This document shows positions 9,296 to 20,734 of a stretch of DNA of 64,000 nucleotides, one piece after another. Made by a program: the position numbers and the translations under genes. The first letter of the stretch is position 1. Each line of letters opens with the position of its first letter. Origin of the DNA: Pollenia angustigena (Eukaryota; Arthropoda; Insecta; Diptera; Polleniidae); contig OV884059.1 of NCBI GenBank assembly GCA_930367215.1, positions 75,115,393 through 75,179,392 of the forward strand, in the 5' to 3' direction. The notes beneath the pieces are model-generated. The model saw nothing but the letters and a program-made list of their open reading frames with translations. It had not been told where the DNA came from and searched no databases.

Positions 9296-10837
9296 TAGGG
9301 TATTCATTCGGTTAACCGTCAACCGGTTAACCGACTAATTACTACCCGATTAACTGATCGGTTAATTTCAAATTGGCTTTTTTCGATTAACGATTAAACC
9401 GGTTAATTTCAGTCGATTAACCGATTAACCGAAGTAACAAAATTTACAATATTTTGTAGCATTATAACATATTTTTTTGTGTGTTTTTAATTATTTGTTT
9501 TGTCTCATATACAAAATGTATTTGTTTAGAAAATATTTTTTCATACAAACAAAGAAGGTGTTCAGTGATTTTCATTTTAACCCATTTTCCGCCGACCAAT
9601 GACTTAAATTACATTGTTTTTCAATGTTTTTTTTTATCTTCTTCATCGATCAACAGGAATGTGGCGAAAAATGGGTTAAATATATGATTGCCAATACCTT
9701 TTTTTTGTTTCACGTACTTTTTATATATTTGTGTTTAGGTATTTGTTTTTTATCATATTTTCTCATATCAGTCTTTTAACAGAATTAAGCGAAACAATGA
9801 GAAGTGTTAAAAATTTTTAAAAACTCTAATGGCATAATGGAGTATTTTATATGTTAAGAAAAATCCTGGAAAAATACTGAGATATTAGATATTCATCTAC
9901 GATAAGTGAAAGAATTGTTTCCAAGTCAACTTTTGTCAAAACTTAAGAAAAGAATCGCTTTAATCCTAAACATTTAAACCAAATTATTTTTCTAAATGAT
10001 TATTGTATAAGATGTCCTTTAACTATTGAAATAACTAATAAAATTATCTCAGTTTATTTTTGAATAAATACGTAAATATTTTCTGGATTCACAAGGTAGT
10101 CATAAAGTCTTATGTCTTAAAATAATTACAGGAAATATATATCGTCGGCTGAATGTGCAAACCACTTTTTATTTAAATTGAGATTTTGATGCCGTGTGGT
10201 AGAGAAAAATACGCCTCGTCAACCAGCATGTAGTTTTTCTTCTATTAAAGTCTTGAAGTGTGTAAAACTGACTGTAATTTTAATTTTCTATCAAGCTTCT
10301 AATAGGAAAAATAAATAGTTTTTTGTCTCTCCTGTAAAATGTGCTAAAAGTGAGTTAGCAGGTTTGCATATTTAGCCAACATTATGACTGCTGTAAGCTA
10401 CCGCTTATAATAGAGATTTCTACTATACAGTTATGAAGAATCAATGAACACAGCATTACAATTTTTATTTTGTTTGAAACACAACAATATTTATTTTAAA
10501 CAAATTTAAATATTTTTCAGTTTATTTTTTAGGATATTATGACAATATGACTTGATACCACACCTTGCGCATTAATTGAAAAATGCATATTATTCGTTTT
10601 AGTTTAAGAATTGTTATGTTTGGTATGTTATTGTTTTTTTTTACTTATAAACTCCAAATAATAAGCAATTAATGCATTTTTATATATTGAAATTACTTAA
10701 TTTATAAAAAACTTTATTAATCGGTTAACCGATCAAAAACAAAATTAACCGATTATTAACCGATTAAACCAAAACCTCGGTTAATTAACCGAGCGATTAA
10801 CCGATTAAAGCAAAAGGTCGATTAAATGAATACCCTA
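9296..10837. mobile_element. Non-autonomous hAT element, 1542 bp, GGTTAA-rich ends
   Basis: The ends are TAGGGTATTCATT and its inverse. They are flanked by an exact 8-bp target duplication CTATTTAA (9288-9295 and 10838-10845). Both subterminal regions (about 9310-9435 and 10715-10815) are filled with CGGTTAA/TTAACCG half-sites in both orientations, like clustered transposase-binding sites. The interior is AT-rich, and the small frame at 9481-9687 shows no transposase motif. The element must be mobilised in trans. The 8-bp duplication plus TAG...CTA-type ends identify it as hAT. Confidence 0.88.
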
Positions 10838-10962
10838 CTATTTAACCTAATAACCGGCTACCGCGGTAAATTTTTCAGCTTAAAAATGGTCACAATCCTT
10901 TCACTATTAAAATATGGCGATGTAATTTGAAGTCGTCGTTATTTAGGTTTAAAAAGGCATTA

Positions 10963-11542
10963 CAGTACTTTTCGCTTATAGTCACATCCTTTAGTTGCAA
11001 CCATAACGTGGACTATATCGCTAATGTGACTATAAGGCTAATTCATATATATGCCACTATGAAGCATATAACCGAAATCGAATATAATCAAGTTGTGTGA
11101 AAAAAGGAAATAAAAAATTCATATAAATTACACCGACATCAGGCTTATATTTTAACAACAGAGTTGTATACTGTTTAAAAAAGTAGTTAAAATAATAGCA
11201 AGATATGATACCAACGGCAAAAACTAATTTTTTACGAGTAGAGAGTTGATGACAAAAATTAAATGATATAATTCATTCTTTCTTTGCATTCATTTTTGAT
11301 TCGAAAACTAAAAAGAACTTAGTAAATTTTGCTAATGTGACTATAACGCCATTAAATTGCTTTACTTTTTCCTTTGACTACTGTTGATAAATTGCATATA
11401 TGGTAAATGTGCTTATATTGCTAAATGGACTAAAACGTTAATACTTTATATTAAATTAACTTAAAGCGGCAAAATAAACAGATAAAATGGACTATATCGC
11501 TTATGTGACTATAAGCGTAGTGACTATAAACGAAAAGTACTG
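10963..11542. mobile_element. pogo-like Tc1/mariner MITE, 580 bp
   Basis: The ends CAGTACTTTTCGCTTATAG and, inverted, CAGTACTTTTCGTTTATAG are flanked by TA on both sides (10961-10962 and 11543-11544). Inside, GTGACTATAA/CTATATCGCT-type motifs recur near both ends (about 11010, 11030, 11335, 11490, 11505, 11520). The CAGTA..TTCGCTTA end resembles pogo-type ends in general form, and the TA duplication fits Tc1/mariner. No transposase. Confidence 0.75.
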
Positions 11543-11559
11543 TAAATAGAAAACAAATT

Positions 11560-11897
11560 AAGGGACGATGTTGATTTTGAATAAAACACAAATTATTGTG
11601 AATGAATTTAAAGGAAGACACAAAAAATATAAGTTTTAGCTACAGAGTTGCAATAAAATAGAAAAGATAAGCTGTGATATTAATTTAAGTTGTGTGTTTA
11701 ATTTAATTATATGTTAAATGTTTTATGTTTTATGTAAGCTGTGTAACATTCAATGTATAATTTAATGTGAAAAACTACTTAGTAATTGTAAGTTTATTTA
11801 TTTTGTTGTTTTCTAATTTTGTAATAAAATATTGTTTTTTATTAAAAAAATTTTTAAAAAAATATTAAATAGACAACCCCTTAAGATGTCAACAAAT
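11560..11897. other. AT-rich spacer
   Basis: No gene or repeat boundary was recognised. Confidence 0.4.
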
Positions 11898-12289
11898 AAT
11901 TGAAGCACAGCCGCGAATAACGATTTAAGTTACAAAATAATAATTTTTCAGGAGAGCAAAAAAACGTTTTTTGACAAGCAGCATTATTTGTTTTAAAAAT
12001 TTTTTTTTTCTATTATTTTGAATAGTGATAATAAAAACTTTAATGCAAAAGGCTTTTAAAACATTATTCCGCACTGCAAAACCATTTCATTTTCATCATT
12101 ATGTTAGTAACTTGCAATGTTCTTCCACTGGCTGACACTTTGTACGCCATTTTGAAGGCGTTAAGGTGCATAGTTTTGGTTGATTTGATGTTTAAACTGT
12201 GTAAGAGAGTAAAGTCAACGTTTATCTGCAAAAAAACAGTTTTTGCAAAATGTGGCGTTCACAACGTTTTTCGCGGCTGTGCTTCAATT
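11898..12289. mobile_element. TIR element, 392 bp
   Basis: A perfect 20-bp inverted repeat, AATTGAAGCACAGCCGCGAA at 11898-11917 and its complement at 12270-12289, bounds the segment. The open frame at 12101-12346 crosses the right end and is not a gene. A target duplication could not be fixed. Confidence 0.65.
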
Positions 12290-12426
12290 GACGAAACGTT
12301 GGGAGAAACATGTAAAAAAAGGTTTTTATTTACATTAATACATTAGGCCCAATAAGCATAACAAAAACTTATATATAACAAATTATTGTTATTTCTTTTT
12401 ATTATGATAATTTTGGTAATGGTCAA

Positions 12427-13090
12427 TTATGTATGGGAAAAAATATCGGCCAAATGGCCGCCGCGGCGGCACACCTCCATTCGATGATCCAAATTTTCGA
12501 TGACGCTGTGGCGTAATTGAGGTTATATGCCGTTAATGTGCCGAATTATCTCATCCTTTAGATCTTAAATTGTTTTTGGTTTATCGACGTAAACCTTTTC
12601 TTTCAAATAACCCCAAAGAAAGAAATCCAACGGCGTCAAATCACATGGTCTTGGCGGCCAATTGGCATTGCCGCGCAAAAGAGCCATTGTTTCGTTAGCT
12701 GTGTGGCAAGTGGCACCGTCCTGTTGAAACTACATATCGTCTACGTCCATATCTTCCAATTCGGGCCATAAAAATTTCGTTATCATCTCACGATAGCGAA
12801 CACCATTCACAGTAACTGCCTGACCGGCCTCGTTGCGGAAAAAATACGGCCCTATGATGCCGCCAGCCCATAAACCACACCAAACAGTCACTCTTTGTGG
12901 GTGCATTGGCTTTGCTACAATCAATCTTGGGTTATCATTCGCCCAAATGCGGCAATTCTGCTTATTGACGAATGCTCTGAGGTAAAAATGTGCCTCATCA
13001 CTGAAGATGATTTTCTTCGAAAATTGATCATCCATTTTCATAATAAGCCAGAATAACTTTTACGCGTTGCTCGATTGTGTATCTTTCCAT
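12427..13090 (-). pseudogene. Tc1/mariner-superfamily transposase relic, deleted and frame-broken
   Basis: Reading right to left, the relic starts at ATG 13088-13090 with MERYTIEQRVKVILAYYENG and stops. A shifted frame then continues with the catalytic domain: KIIFSDEAHF (first Asp), TVWCGLWAGGIIGPYFF, and VTVNGVRYREMITKFLWPE. A stop follows, then FQQDGATCH (second Asp) and CDLTPLDFFLWGYLKEKVY (third Asp). After another stop come DLKDEIIRHING and a C-terminal HRMEV...GGHLADI segment ending at 12427. The helix-turn-helix region is deleted, and a stretch of roughly ten residues between the second and third Asp appears lost. The N-terminal 20 residues are joined to the core out of frame. Non-functional. 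Confidence 0.85.
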
Positions 13091-13095
13091 GGTTC

Positions 13096-13456
13096 AAATT
13101 GAGTTAGTCTTAAATTGAGAAATTTCAAATGAAATGCAGAAAAAAAACTTGATGTTTAGGTGTGAGGCATGAGGGGCGTTACCTGGTTTCACTGCTGGCA
13201 GCACAACTTCATCCTTAATCGACCCATTATACTTTCCTAAATAATAAACTAACCTTATTATACTTGCTACTTGCGTCCATTTCTACTGCGTATAAAAAAC
13301 ATTTTGACCTAAAAATTTTTGGTTGAAAAAATTCTATTGAATAATTTTATTTTTACTTTTTTAGAATTTCTATGATTTTTTTAAACAACAAAAATTGTTT
13401 GTTTACTAGCTTCATAAGCTTCTTAATTTATAACATTATAGATAGTTCAAAATACT
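13096..13456. other. AT-rich spacer
   Basis: No gene seen. No clear TIR for the neighbouring transposase relic could be placed here. Confidence 0.4.
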
Positions 13457-14330
13457 GAGCCCTTACCGCAAGAAAAGCTTAAGCGACATAATTTTCAATT
13501 TTCGTTTTTTTATACCCTTCACCACAGGTGTAAAAGGGTATATATAAGTTTGTCATAACGTTTGTTATTTCCACAATATTGATTTTAGACCCCATAAAGT
13601 ATATATATTCTGGGTCCATATGAGAAGAGAAGTTGATTTAACGATGTCTGTCTGTCCGTCTTACGTTTGATATGTGTTTTCCGGATAATCCAGCCATGAT
13701 AGCGGCTAGGTTGTTTTACATTTATCTTACATACAGTCCACCATTTCTTGCTATTGAAATTCAGCCAGATAGGTCCAAAAATGACGTAGATATGAGCAAA
13801 AAACCACGACTACCACTAAATTTTTCCAAAAATCCCTTGTTGTTGTTGTATTTTTTTTATTTCTGTATATCTTGAGAACGGCAAGAGCCAAAGTTTCCAA
13901 ATTAGGTACACACATTTAGGCTGCCAATACACACCATCCTACAAAATGTGGGCGGGATTGGAGAAGTGGGCGTGGTACCTCCCGTACCAAAAAAATTAAA
14001 AATTTTATAAAAACCTAGATTTAAGGGCTATTTAGTTTTTGTCTAGTTGCTCTGTATTCTGCTCGCACAATGGTGAAGGGTATATAAGATTCGGCACAGC
14101 CGAATATAGCACTCTTACTTGTTTTTTAATAAATTACTTTTTTGCCAACACTTGCATTTTCTCCTAAAATATCATGGCCGCATAAGGTACCGTTGCGATT
14201 TTATATCAAAAACAATTTTATTTTAAACGACAACCTTCATACAAAATTTTTATGAAATAAAATAAACAAAAACCTCCATCTGTAAAATTTGGTTTTTGTC
14301 GCTTAAGCATTTTTTCGACGTTTTGTTATC
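13457..14330. mobile_element. Foldback/MITE, CCCTTACCGCAA family, copy 1 (hosting another repeat)
   Basis: GCTTAAGCGACA (13477-13488) and its complement (14297-14308) mark the arms. The whole outer part matches 29765-29994 (GAGCCCTTACCGCAA, TAAGGTACCGT, TTCATACAAAATT, ATGAAATAAAATA). Copy 1 is expanded by the insertion at 13511-14121. Confidence 0.6.
13511..14121 (+). repeat. TACCCTTCACC...GGTGAAGGGTATA repeat, copy 1
   Basis: The start TATACCCTTCACC and the inverted GGTGAAGGGTATA (14072-14084) form the conserved ends. Inside are GTATATATATTCTGGGTCC, TTTAACGATGTCTGTCTGTC and GTGGGCG motifs, and after the inverted end TTCGGCACAGCCGAATATAG forms a short hairpin. A second long copy lies at 19798-20425, with partial copies near 31555-31700, 51450-51560 and 62216-62610. 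Repeats of this form are common in fly genomes. The frame at 13672-13875 is incidental. Confidence 0.65.
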
Positions 14331-14362
14331 TCTATATGCCAATATGCAGGGTTGCATTTCTT

Positions 14363-14584
14363 CACTGAACCAAAAATCCAATGAAAATGTACGTTAAGCA
14401 ACCAAATTACGTTTATTAAAATATTTTCGTTGGCTGAACGAATTATTCGTTAATATAATGAAAATTTTATTTTTATTAGGTATTATTTTCATTATATTAA
14501 CGAATAATTCGTTGAGCAAACAAAAATATTTAAATACACAATTCGTTTGTTGACGTACAATTTCATTGGATTTTTGGATCAGTG
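14363..14584. mobile_element. Foldback MITE, 222 bp, full-length palindrome
   Basis: Nearly the whole element is an inverted repeat. CACTGAACCAAAAATCCAAT at the left pairs with the right end, and the arms stay complementary to a central AT loop near 14465-14485. The inner arms (AACGAATTATTCGTTAATAT) are perfect. TT flanks may be part of the target. Confidence 0.7.
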
Positions 14585-15399
14585 TTCAATCAGCTAAAAA
14601 CAGTTGCTACGCTAGTTTAAATAGTCAATAAGATTTCTAACTATTAAGGAACTATTTTTTAGTTTCTGTTCTATTAGTTCCAACTTTAGCTATGATTTCT
14701 GAATATGTGCCATTAAAACTTAAGTAGATAAATAATTAGTTAAAAATTTTGGTAACTGTGGGCATGGTTTGCTTCTAAAATACAAAATTTAGGCAAATAT
14801 TTGCGCATTTACAAACCCAACGTCACGTTTATTTAGTAACTAGCAAACATTCAAGTCGAGGGCTTTACAATAATTCATTTCGTAAAATAACGTCGTAATA
14901 CTGCGAAGAAAATACAGTTTTATGAATACAATTTTAAAAAGATATAAAAGATTTAACATAATAAAAAAATGTGTTAAAGCGAATAGTTCTGCATCATCAA
15001 CTCCTTAATCGCACTTTTTTATTTATGATGTTTTTAGACCACTGATATTCAGTATTCGTATTAAGACGAAAATAATTTTTTTATAGCGAAGAAAAAGTGA
15101 AAATGTCTTTCTTCTGAAAAGTCTTTAGCCTAAATTTCGCTTAAGTCTTCCAAATCTACGCGCCATAGTTTGGCCATTTATCACATTTAATCATTAGTCA
15201 GTTGAGGGTGGGCGATTATTTGACATGTTGAAAATTTTTGCGTACGAGTTCGAAAAGTATTTAAATAAAACGCTTAGTAACAACATACAAAATTCATAAA
15301 ATACAGATATGAATAAACGAAATTTAGGAAACATTTATGATTATGTATATTGTATGTTTGTTCATGCGGCAAATGGTTGTATGCCGCTAAAAACGCTGC
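14585..15399. other. AT-rich, no gene recognised
   Basis: Nothing beyond short unrelated frames. Confidence 0.4.
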
Positions 15400-15900
15400 T
15401 GCCGTTAAGGCTGCCTCAGCTGCTTCTAATACAACACCCATCAAACTTGATTTTTTTTTTTTTGTTTTTTCTTTTTAATAAATGAAACGAAATAAAATGG
15501 TCTTATCACAAGAAACTCCACTGGGGAGCCATAAATCGCCTAGAAAATAGTTAAAAGCGTAAAACAGAGACTAAAGCTGGCAGTTTTATCTAAAATCAAA
15601 CTGGCAAAAAATTTTGGTGTGTTTATTTTTGGCTTGTGTGTTGGAACAAAGACTGTGATGTAGTGTTTGGTTTTACTGCTGCTCCTGCTTACACGCTTCC
15701 TCTCTAGCTGAGGAAGAGGAGAAGCAGCAACAAAAACAACAGCGGCAGCTTAATAATTTTCAAGATATTTCGGGTATCATGTGGTGCGACAAACGCTTGT
15801 ACTCTGGACTCTGTTGCTATGACTGTGTCTATGTATATGGAAGCGAGCGAGTGTTGTGACTGAGTGTTTGGTGTTGGCAAATTTACAATTTGTTAGAAAT
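15400..15900. other. GC-richer, low-repeat segment with CAG/GCT-type triplets
   Basis: Around 15375-15450 one frame is Ala-rich, and around 15675-15755 CTGCTGCTCC and AAGCAGCAACAAAAACAACA stretches occur. No match to the repeats elsewhere in the window was seen and no domain can be named. It could be an untranslated exon, promoter-proximal DNA or another ancient repeat. No splice-supported ORF was found. Confidence 0.25.
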
Positions 15901-16789
15901 AAAATGTATTCAAATCCATTTCGTTTATTTTTTTATTTTTTTTTTTATTATAAATCACTTCATATTTTTTATTCAAATGTTTATTATTAATAATAAAACA
16001 CGCAATCGTTGTGATTTCTTTTGAGGGAAACAAAAACTATTAATATTTGAGATTTCAAAAGTCTTAAAAGTATTAGATTTGTGCGAATTTCTAACAAAAA
16101 GGGGTTTAACAAATGAGTCATTAAACTTTTTTTGTTTAACAATTTCAATTTAATTCAATAATTGTCTGTTAGTTGACATTATTTCCTAAATTTGTATTTA
16201 TTAAACGAGGGTTGCCATATAAATTGTAAAAAAATTTCAGCTTACTCGAAGTTTGTTCCTTTAATTTTTGTGACATCTTGAGATTTTTGTAGAAGAAATG
16301 TTCAAAACTTCTAACAAATTTTATACATTTAATTCGAAAAACGTATTAATAGTTGTCTTGAAGTTTTAAGAGTTTACAGCCTGGTCCACGATGCGACCGT
16401 TAACGTTCGTTTGCAATCACAAACAGCTGATTTGCGCAGAACTTCAGCACAATAATTCGATGCACAATGCAAGCAAGCGATAACGTTACAGTTTTCATTC
16501 AAACTTGCGCCCCTCTATGAAATATAATGCGACCACAAATGTCAAAAATCACTCACTTGTGTTGTGGTTGACGATAGAGCCATTTTGTTGCATTTCTTTT
16601 ATATTAATTTAAACACCAGCTATAAATGTTTTTTATAATAATCTTTCATTTAACCCACACGACTAATAAAATTTTATTTTTTTATAAAATAAATAGAATT
16701 TTTATTTTATGTATTTATTTAATCTATAGATTAAAAATCCTTATAGACATACATAAGTGCTAAAATAAGAGTACAATAAATTAAGAATT
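15901..16789. other. AT-rich, no supported gene
   Basis: One less AT-rich patch (16380-16560) shows no clear inverted repeat or protein similarity. Confidence 0.35.
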
Positions 16790-17335
16790 ATTTTATTAGT
16801 TAATTTAAATAAACAATAACTTTTCTTTTTAGAACATCGCTACTATCAGAAAAGTCCATTGGATGATATAAACTATTAAATTTCACGCAAATTTGATAAA
16901 AGGAACTGTTTCTGTACAGATTCAATGCTGTTGACAGATTCAATGCTGTTGATATATGTACTAAAGTAAGGATCCCAAACAATTGATCCATATTCTAGAA
17001 TAGGACGAACCAGAGACGTTTACAGAAGTTTAGTGATATATGGATCAGAAAATTCTTTCGACCAACGTTTCATAAAGCCAATTATCCATTTGCTTTATTA
17101 GCCATTAATGAAATGTGATCACATAGTTTTAGTTTATGATCTAATAGAATACCGAGATCAATAATATTGTGAACTTTATCCAGTAATGTTCCATTTAGAT
17201 AATAACTGGTATCATGTTTTAATAAGCGGGAAAATGACATGTGTTAACATCTTTTTAAGTTTAAATCCAATAAGTTGTAATTACACCATTGAGAAAAAAG
17301 TTTAATGTAATTGATCAATTATATTGTTAAACGAA
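16790..17335 (-). pseudogene. Jockey-like LINE relic: C-terminal part of reverse transcriptase ORF
   Basis: Minus-strand translation with several frame breaks gives the order typical of the end of a non-LTR reverse transcriptase: FSQWCNYNLLDLNLKRC, MSFSRLLKHDTSYYLNGTLL, VHNIIDLGILLDHKLKLCDH, then VRPILEYGSIVWDPYFSTYI followed by NSIESVQKQFLL. These are the thumb-side motifs (LN..KC, DLGI..D, RP.LEYGS..W.P). The YADD catalytic motif lies beyond the preserved part. Internal stops show it is dead. The clade assignment (jockey-like) is an inference. Confidence 0.75.
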
Positions 17336-17615
17336 TTAAAAACAGTGGAACGTGATTTCCTGAAACCACCCTGCGGGAAATTTGTGTTAATTGGTCCCAC
17401 AGACTGGCCCTGGGAGTTGTGAAAATAGAACAGGTACAAAAGAAAGAACTCATGACCAGTGAAAGGAGAACCAATCATGTAACTGTTTTATGAAGAACAA
17501 AAAGGTAGAAAAAGTAATGAATTACAGTACAATCTTCACCGGTAATGTGATACATTTTTTGGACTTTCTAAAATTTGGCTCTTGAATTTAATTTTAGGAC
17601 TTGTTTTATTGAAAT
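17336..17615 (+). repeat. Dispersed repeat, copy 1 of a pair
   Basis: About 260 bp match 32065-32335 in inverted orientation. Shared words include GGGAAATTTGTGT, CCCACAGACTGG, GTGAAAATAGAACAGGTACA, GGAGAACCAATCATGTAAC and AAAACAAGTCCTA. The family is not recognised. No ORF. Confidence 0.7.
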
Positions 17616-17689
17616 AATAATTTATCCTTAATGACAACGTGCTTTGTTTTACAGTTTTAGAGTAACAATTAAATGTAGATGTCGAAATT

Positions 17690-18070
17690 GAAGTAACAGA
17701 TTTTCTAAAAAAAAAAATTTTTATTTGCTGCGAAAGCTATTGTAGGCATCTAAAAAAATTGAATATGTATCAAAATATGCATTAAGAAGGCAAAATATGC
17801 GCTATAAACCTAAAAGCTGCAAAAAGGCTCTTTTAACTAAAATATGCCAAAAAAAAATGCTGCAAACGGTAAAATATGCAAAAATATGCACTAACAAATC
17901 GATGCCAAAATTTATAAAAAGCTCTAAAACGGATAAATATATTGTTTCTGCCTTCAGTAGTCGCACAAGGAAGAACATGCAATTGCATATTTCTGGTTTC
18001 CCTGGTTATCAGTCAGCAAATTATTTAGTTTTTTTGAATAGTGTCATGAAAAGGTAAAATGTGGCAATTA
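17690..18070 (+). repeat. Repeat rich in AAAATATGCA motifs, copy 1
   Basis: AAAATATGC(A) recurs at least seven times between 17765 and 17895. The right end carries TTGTTTCTGCCTTCA, GTCGCAC and GGTTTCCCTGGT. The same order occurs at 63390-63605, and loose AAATATGCCC copies lie near 62790-62815. The ORF at 17797-18057 is made of these repeats. Confidence 0.6.
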
Positions 18071-19257
18071 TTTATTTTTCATAAATTATTTTAATTATAT
18101 TAACCAATTTTTCGTGTGTGATTCTATCAGTCAAATTTCAATTTATAAGGTTTTTACAATAGTCGTATTACCTCAATATTTCACATACTTTAATAATAAT
18201 TATAATATTTTATAAAATGTTTTTTAGAAAATTCTATTGTTGAAAAACGATGTTTTTGTTTAACGCTATGTTCTCATTTTCAGCAAATCAAGTAGCGCAG
18301 AGCTGTATTTTCATGGCTTGGATAACATGTTTTGCCGATTTTCAAACTAGCATTTAAGGAATAGTTTATGTTGCAATATAGTCATTTGCCAATGAATAAA
18401 TTAATGCATAACGTTAGAAACGTAAAACCTGACTAACGACAAGTCAATAGTTATTGGGCCGGGCCGCTTATAAGAATGATAAAAAATGGCTTGTCTTCTT
18501 TCGCTAAAGTTGCCGATCGAAATCGTGCGGCAGAGATTTTATATCTGTTCTTTATTATTTTTTTTTTTTAAATTTACATAATTTACCTACAACCCTCGCA
18601 CATTTTTCTTTTTTTGGGGTTTATTATAATTTTTTTAAGCCAATTAAGATTTTAATAAAGATAGCCGTAGCATTTTTTTTTTTTCAAATTATTATTTGAA
18701 TTATAATAGAGACAATATGAGGGCGTTTACAGTTATTTTGGTATAAAGTAATAAAATAGAATAAATTTGTATTTAGAGATACAAAAATTATAGGACACAG
18801 AGATAAAAATTAAGTTGTATTTAAATAATTGTTATAAAAAAAAAATTGTAAAATCAAAAATATTATAAAAAAAAAATAAATATTTTTTAAATTGCACTAT
18901 GTAGTGAATTAAAGGACTTTTAAGGTCACAAAATTAAAGAAGCTCAAAAACATTTGCATATATTTTTTTAATCATTTCTATTAAAATGTTTGTAGTTTTT
19001 CTTTATTTTCCATCTCGTTCAGGTCTTTATTTTTGCTACCAAAAAGCAATTAATAATACTTTCAAGTTCAAGTAAAATAAATACCATGCTGAGCAAAGTT
19101 TGTAGAAACTTTCTCACCGGAACGTATAATGCAACGTCCTGCTCTCGCCTACGGCTTCTTCATTTCCGTCCAATATTATGTACATAGAAATATTACTTTA
19201 CGTATGTTAAATTTGTTCTTTAAACCATTATTTAAAAAACTTGCCGCTTTTGTTTAG
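18071..19257. other. AT-rich, no supported gene
   Basis: 18125-18185 shares AATTTCAATTTATAA and CCTCAATATTT with 63130-63190. Otherwise nothing was recognised. Confidence 0.35.
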
Positions 19258-19380
19258 GTAGCTCTGTTACATGGATACCTGTCAGTGGTGGATATTAACC
19301 ACTTGGTGGCAACCAATGCAATTACCAACCGCCCTCGAGTGTGACAGCAATTTTAGAGCATAATCTGGCCATATTATCTA
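19258..19380 (+). repeat. Short repeat related to 38090-38190 (inverted)
   Basis: GTGGATATTAACCA, CAATGCAATTACCAACCGCC and a following TCGAGTGTGACAG resemble the minus strand of 38100-38180. The family is unknown. Confidence 0.4.
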
Positions 19381-19797
19381 CCTCGTGGCTTTGCAAATCT
19401 TGACGTTTCTATTAGTAACAAGTATACAACATTATTTTGAGAAGGTGAATAAAAACCATGTTTTTCTTTAATCGCCATTAAAAGAAATGAATCAAGTGTA
19501 TTATTTTTATAATTTCCGAAAGTAAACAAAAACAATAAAAATTTGATTTTATTATTTATTTTTGCACTTTTCTCCATTTTTATTCTTTGTCTCTGAAGCA
19601 ATTGTTATAAAAACGACTGCACAAATCCAAAATAAAAAACTACCAAAAAATTGTTAGCTGTTGCTTAACATTCCATGCGCTGAATTTTTTCCGCACGGAA
19701 AACAAAAATCTTGCTAGAAACATTTCAATTGTTTTTCACAATATAAACAAAGTACAACGCGTTCATCATTTTTTCGTATGTTCTTCACAGAAAATTT

Positions 19798-20425
19798 GTA
19801 TACCCTTCACCGAAGGTAAAAGGGTACATATAAGTTTGTCATTCCTTTTGTAATTTCTACAATATTGATCCAATAGCGTATATATTCTGGGTCCTTATGA
19901 GTAGTGGGTTTAACGATATCCTTCTGTCTGTTGAAATGGGTTTTCCGAAGACCCCAGATATGATGGGCACCGGTTTAATATATATTTCAGTCACAGCTAC
20001 TCCGCTAAATTTTGCTAATGCAAATCAGCCAGATCGGTTCTTAAATAGCTGAGATATGAGCAAAAACCCACGATCGCCTCTAATTTTTTTCATAAAATCC
20101 CATGTTCTTGTTGTCCTTTTTTATTATTTTAATAACTTCCTTTGCATTTTGTATACGCAAAAATTGCGAGCATGTACGGTGAAGTTCACTTAAGGGCGTC
20201 CGTCTGCTCTGGAGAAATTTTGGAGAACGGCGAGAGCCAAAAAGTCCAAATTAGATACAAGCATATTGGTTATCAATACACAGCGTCCGACGAAATGTGA
20301 GCGTGGAACCAAAAAGATTTTATTACATCTAAAGAACGATACTCATATAACTTTCTTTTCTTATCGCACTACGGTGAGGGTTATAAAAGATTCTCCATAG
20401 CCGAATATAGCATTTTTGCTTGTTT
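19798..20425 (+). repeat. TACCCTTCACC repeat, copy 2
   Basis: It starts GTATACCCTTCACCGAAGG and continues with TAAGTTTGTCATTCC, TATATTCTGGGTCC, TTAACGATATCC, TGTTGAAATGGGTTTTCCG and CAAATCAGCCAGATCGG. It ends near ACGGTGAGGGTTATAAAAGA (20371-20390) and GCCGAATATAGCA. It is the same layout as 13511-14121. Confidence 0.65.
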
Positions 20426-20540
20426 CATATTGAGTTTGACAACATTTCGCATGAAATACTGAACAGAGTACTAGACTAAAAGCGAAACATTTGCAAAGGC
20501 AATCTTCGCGAAAGACAGAAAGCATTATCCACAAAAAGAA

Positions 20541-20734
20541 TACTAATGGAGGCCACAACTTTAAGTCATACTGCTCACGTACCACCAGGGGCTAATGACT
20601 CCCTGTGGTACCAGATAGGCTCGAAAATCCTCTTAAATGAGGACCAGAAGAAAAAGGGGGCTTTTTTACTCAAACCGAAAACTTTGATAGTAGAAGACTG
20701 CATACCAAATTTGGTGAGGCTAGCTTGTCGGTAA
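20541..20734 (+). other. Unidentified 62-codon frame running into a splice-donor-like GTAAGT
   Basis: From ATG at 20546 the frame encodes MEATTLSHTAHVPPGAND, then SLWYQIGSKILLNEDQKKKG and a KTLIVEDCIPNLVRLACR end. The composition is far less AT-driven than the surroundings. CGGTAAGTAAA overlaps its end (about 20729-20739), a good match to a 5' splice site. No acceptor or downstream exon could be linked and the product is not recognised. It may be a piece of an old transposon ORF or a genuine first exon. Confidence 0.25.
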
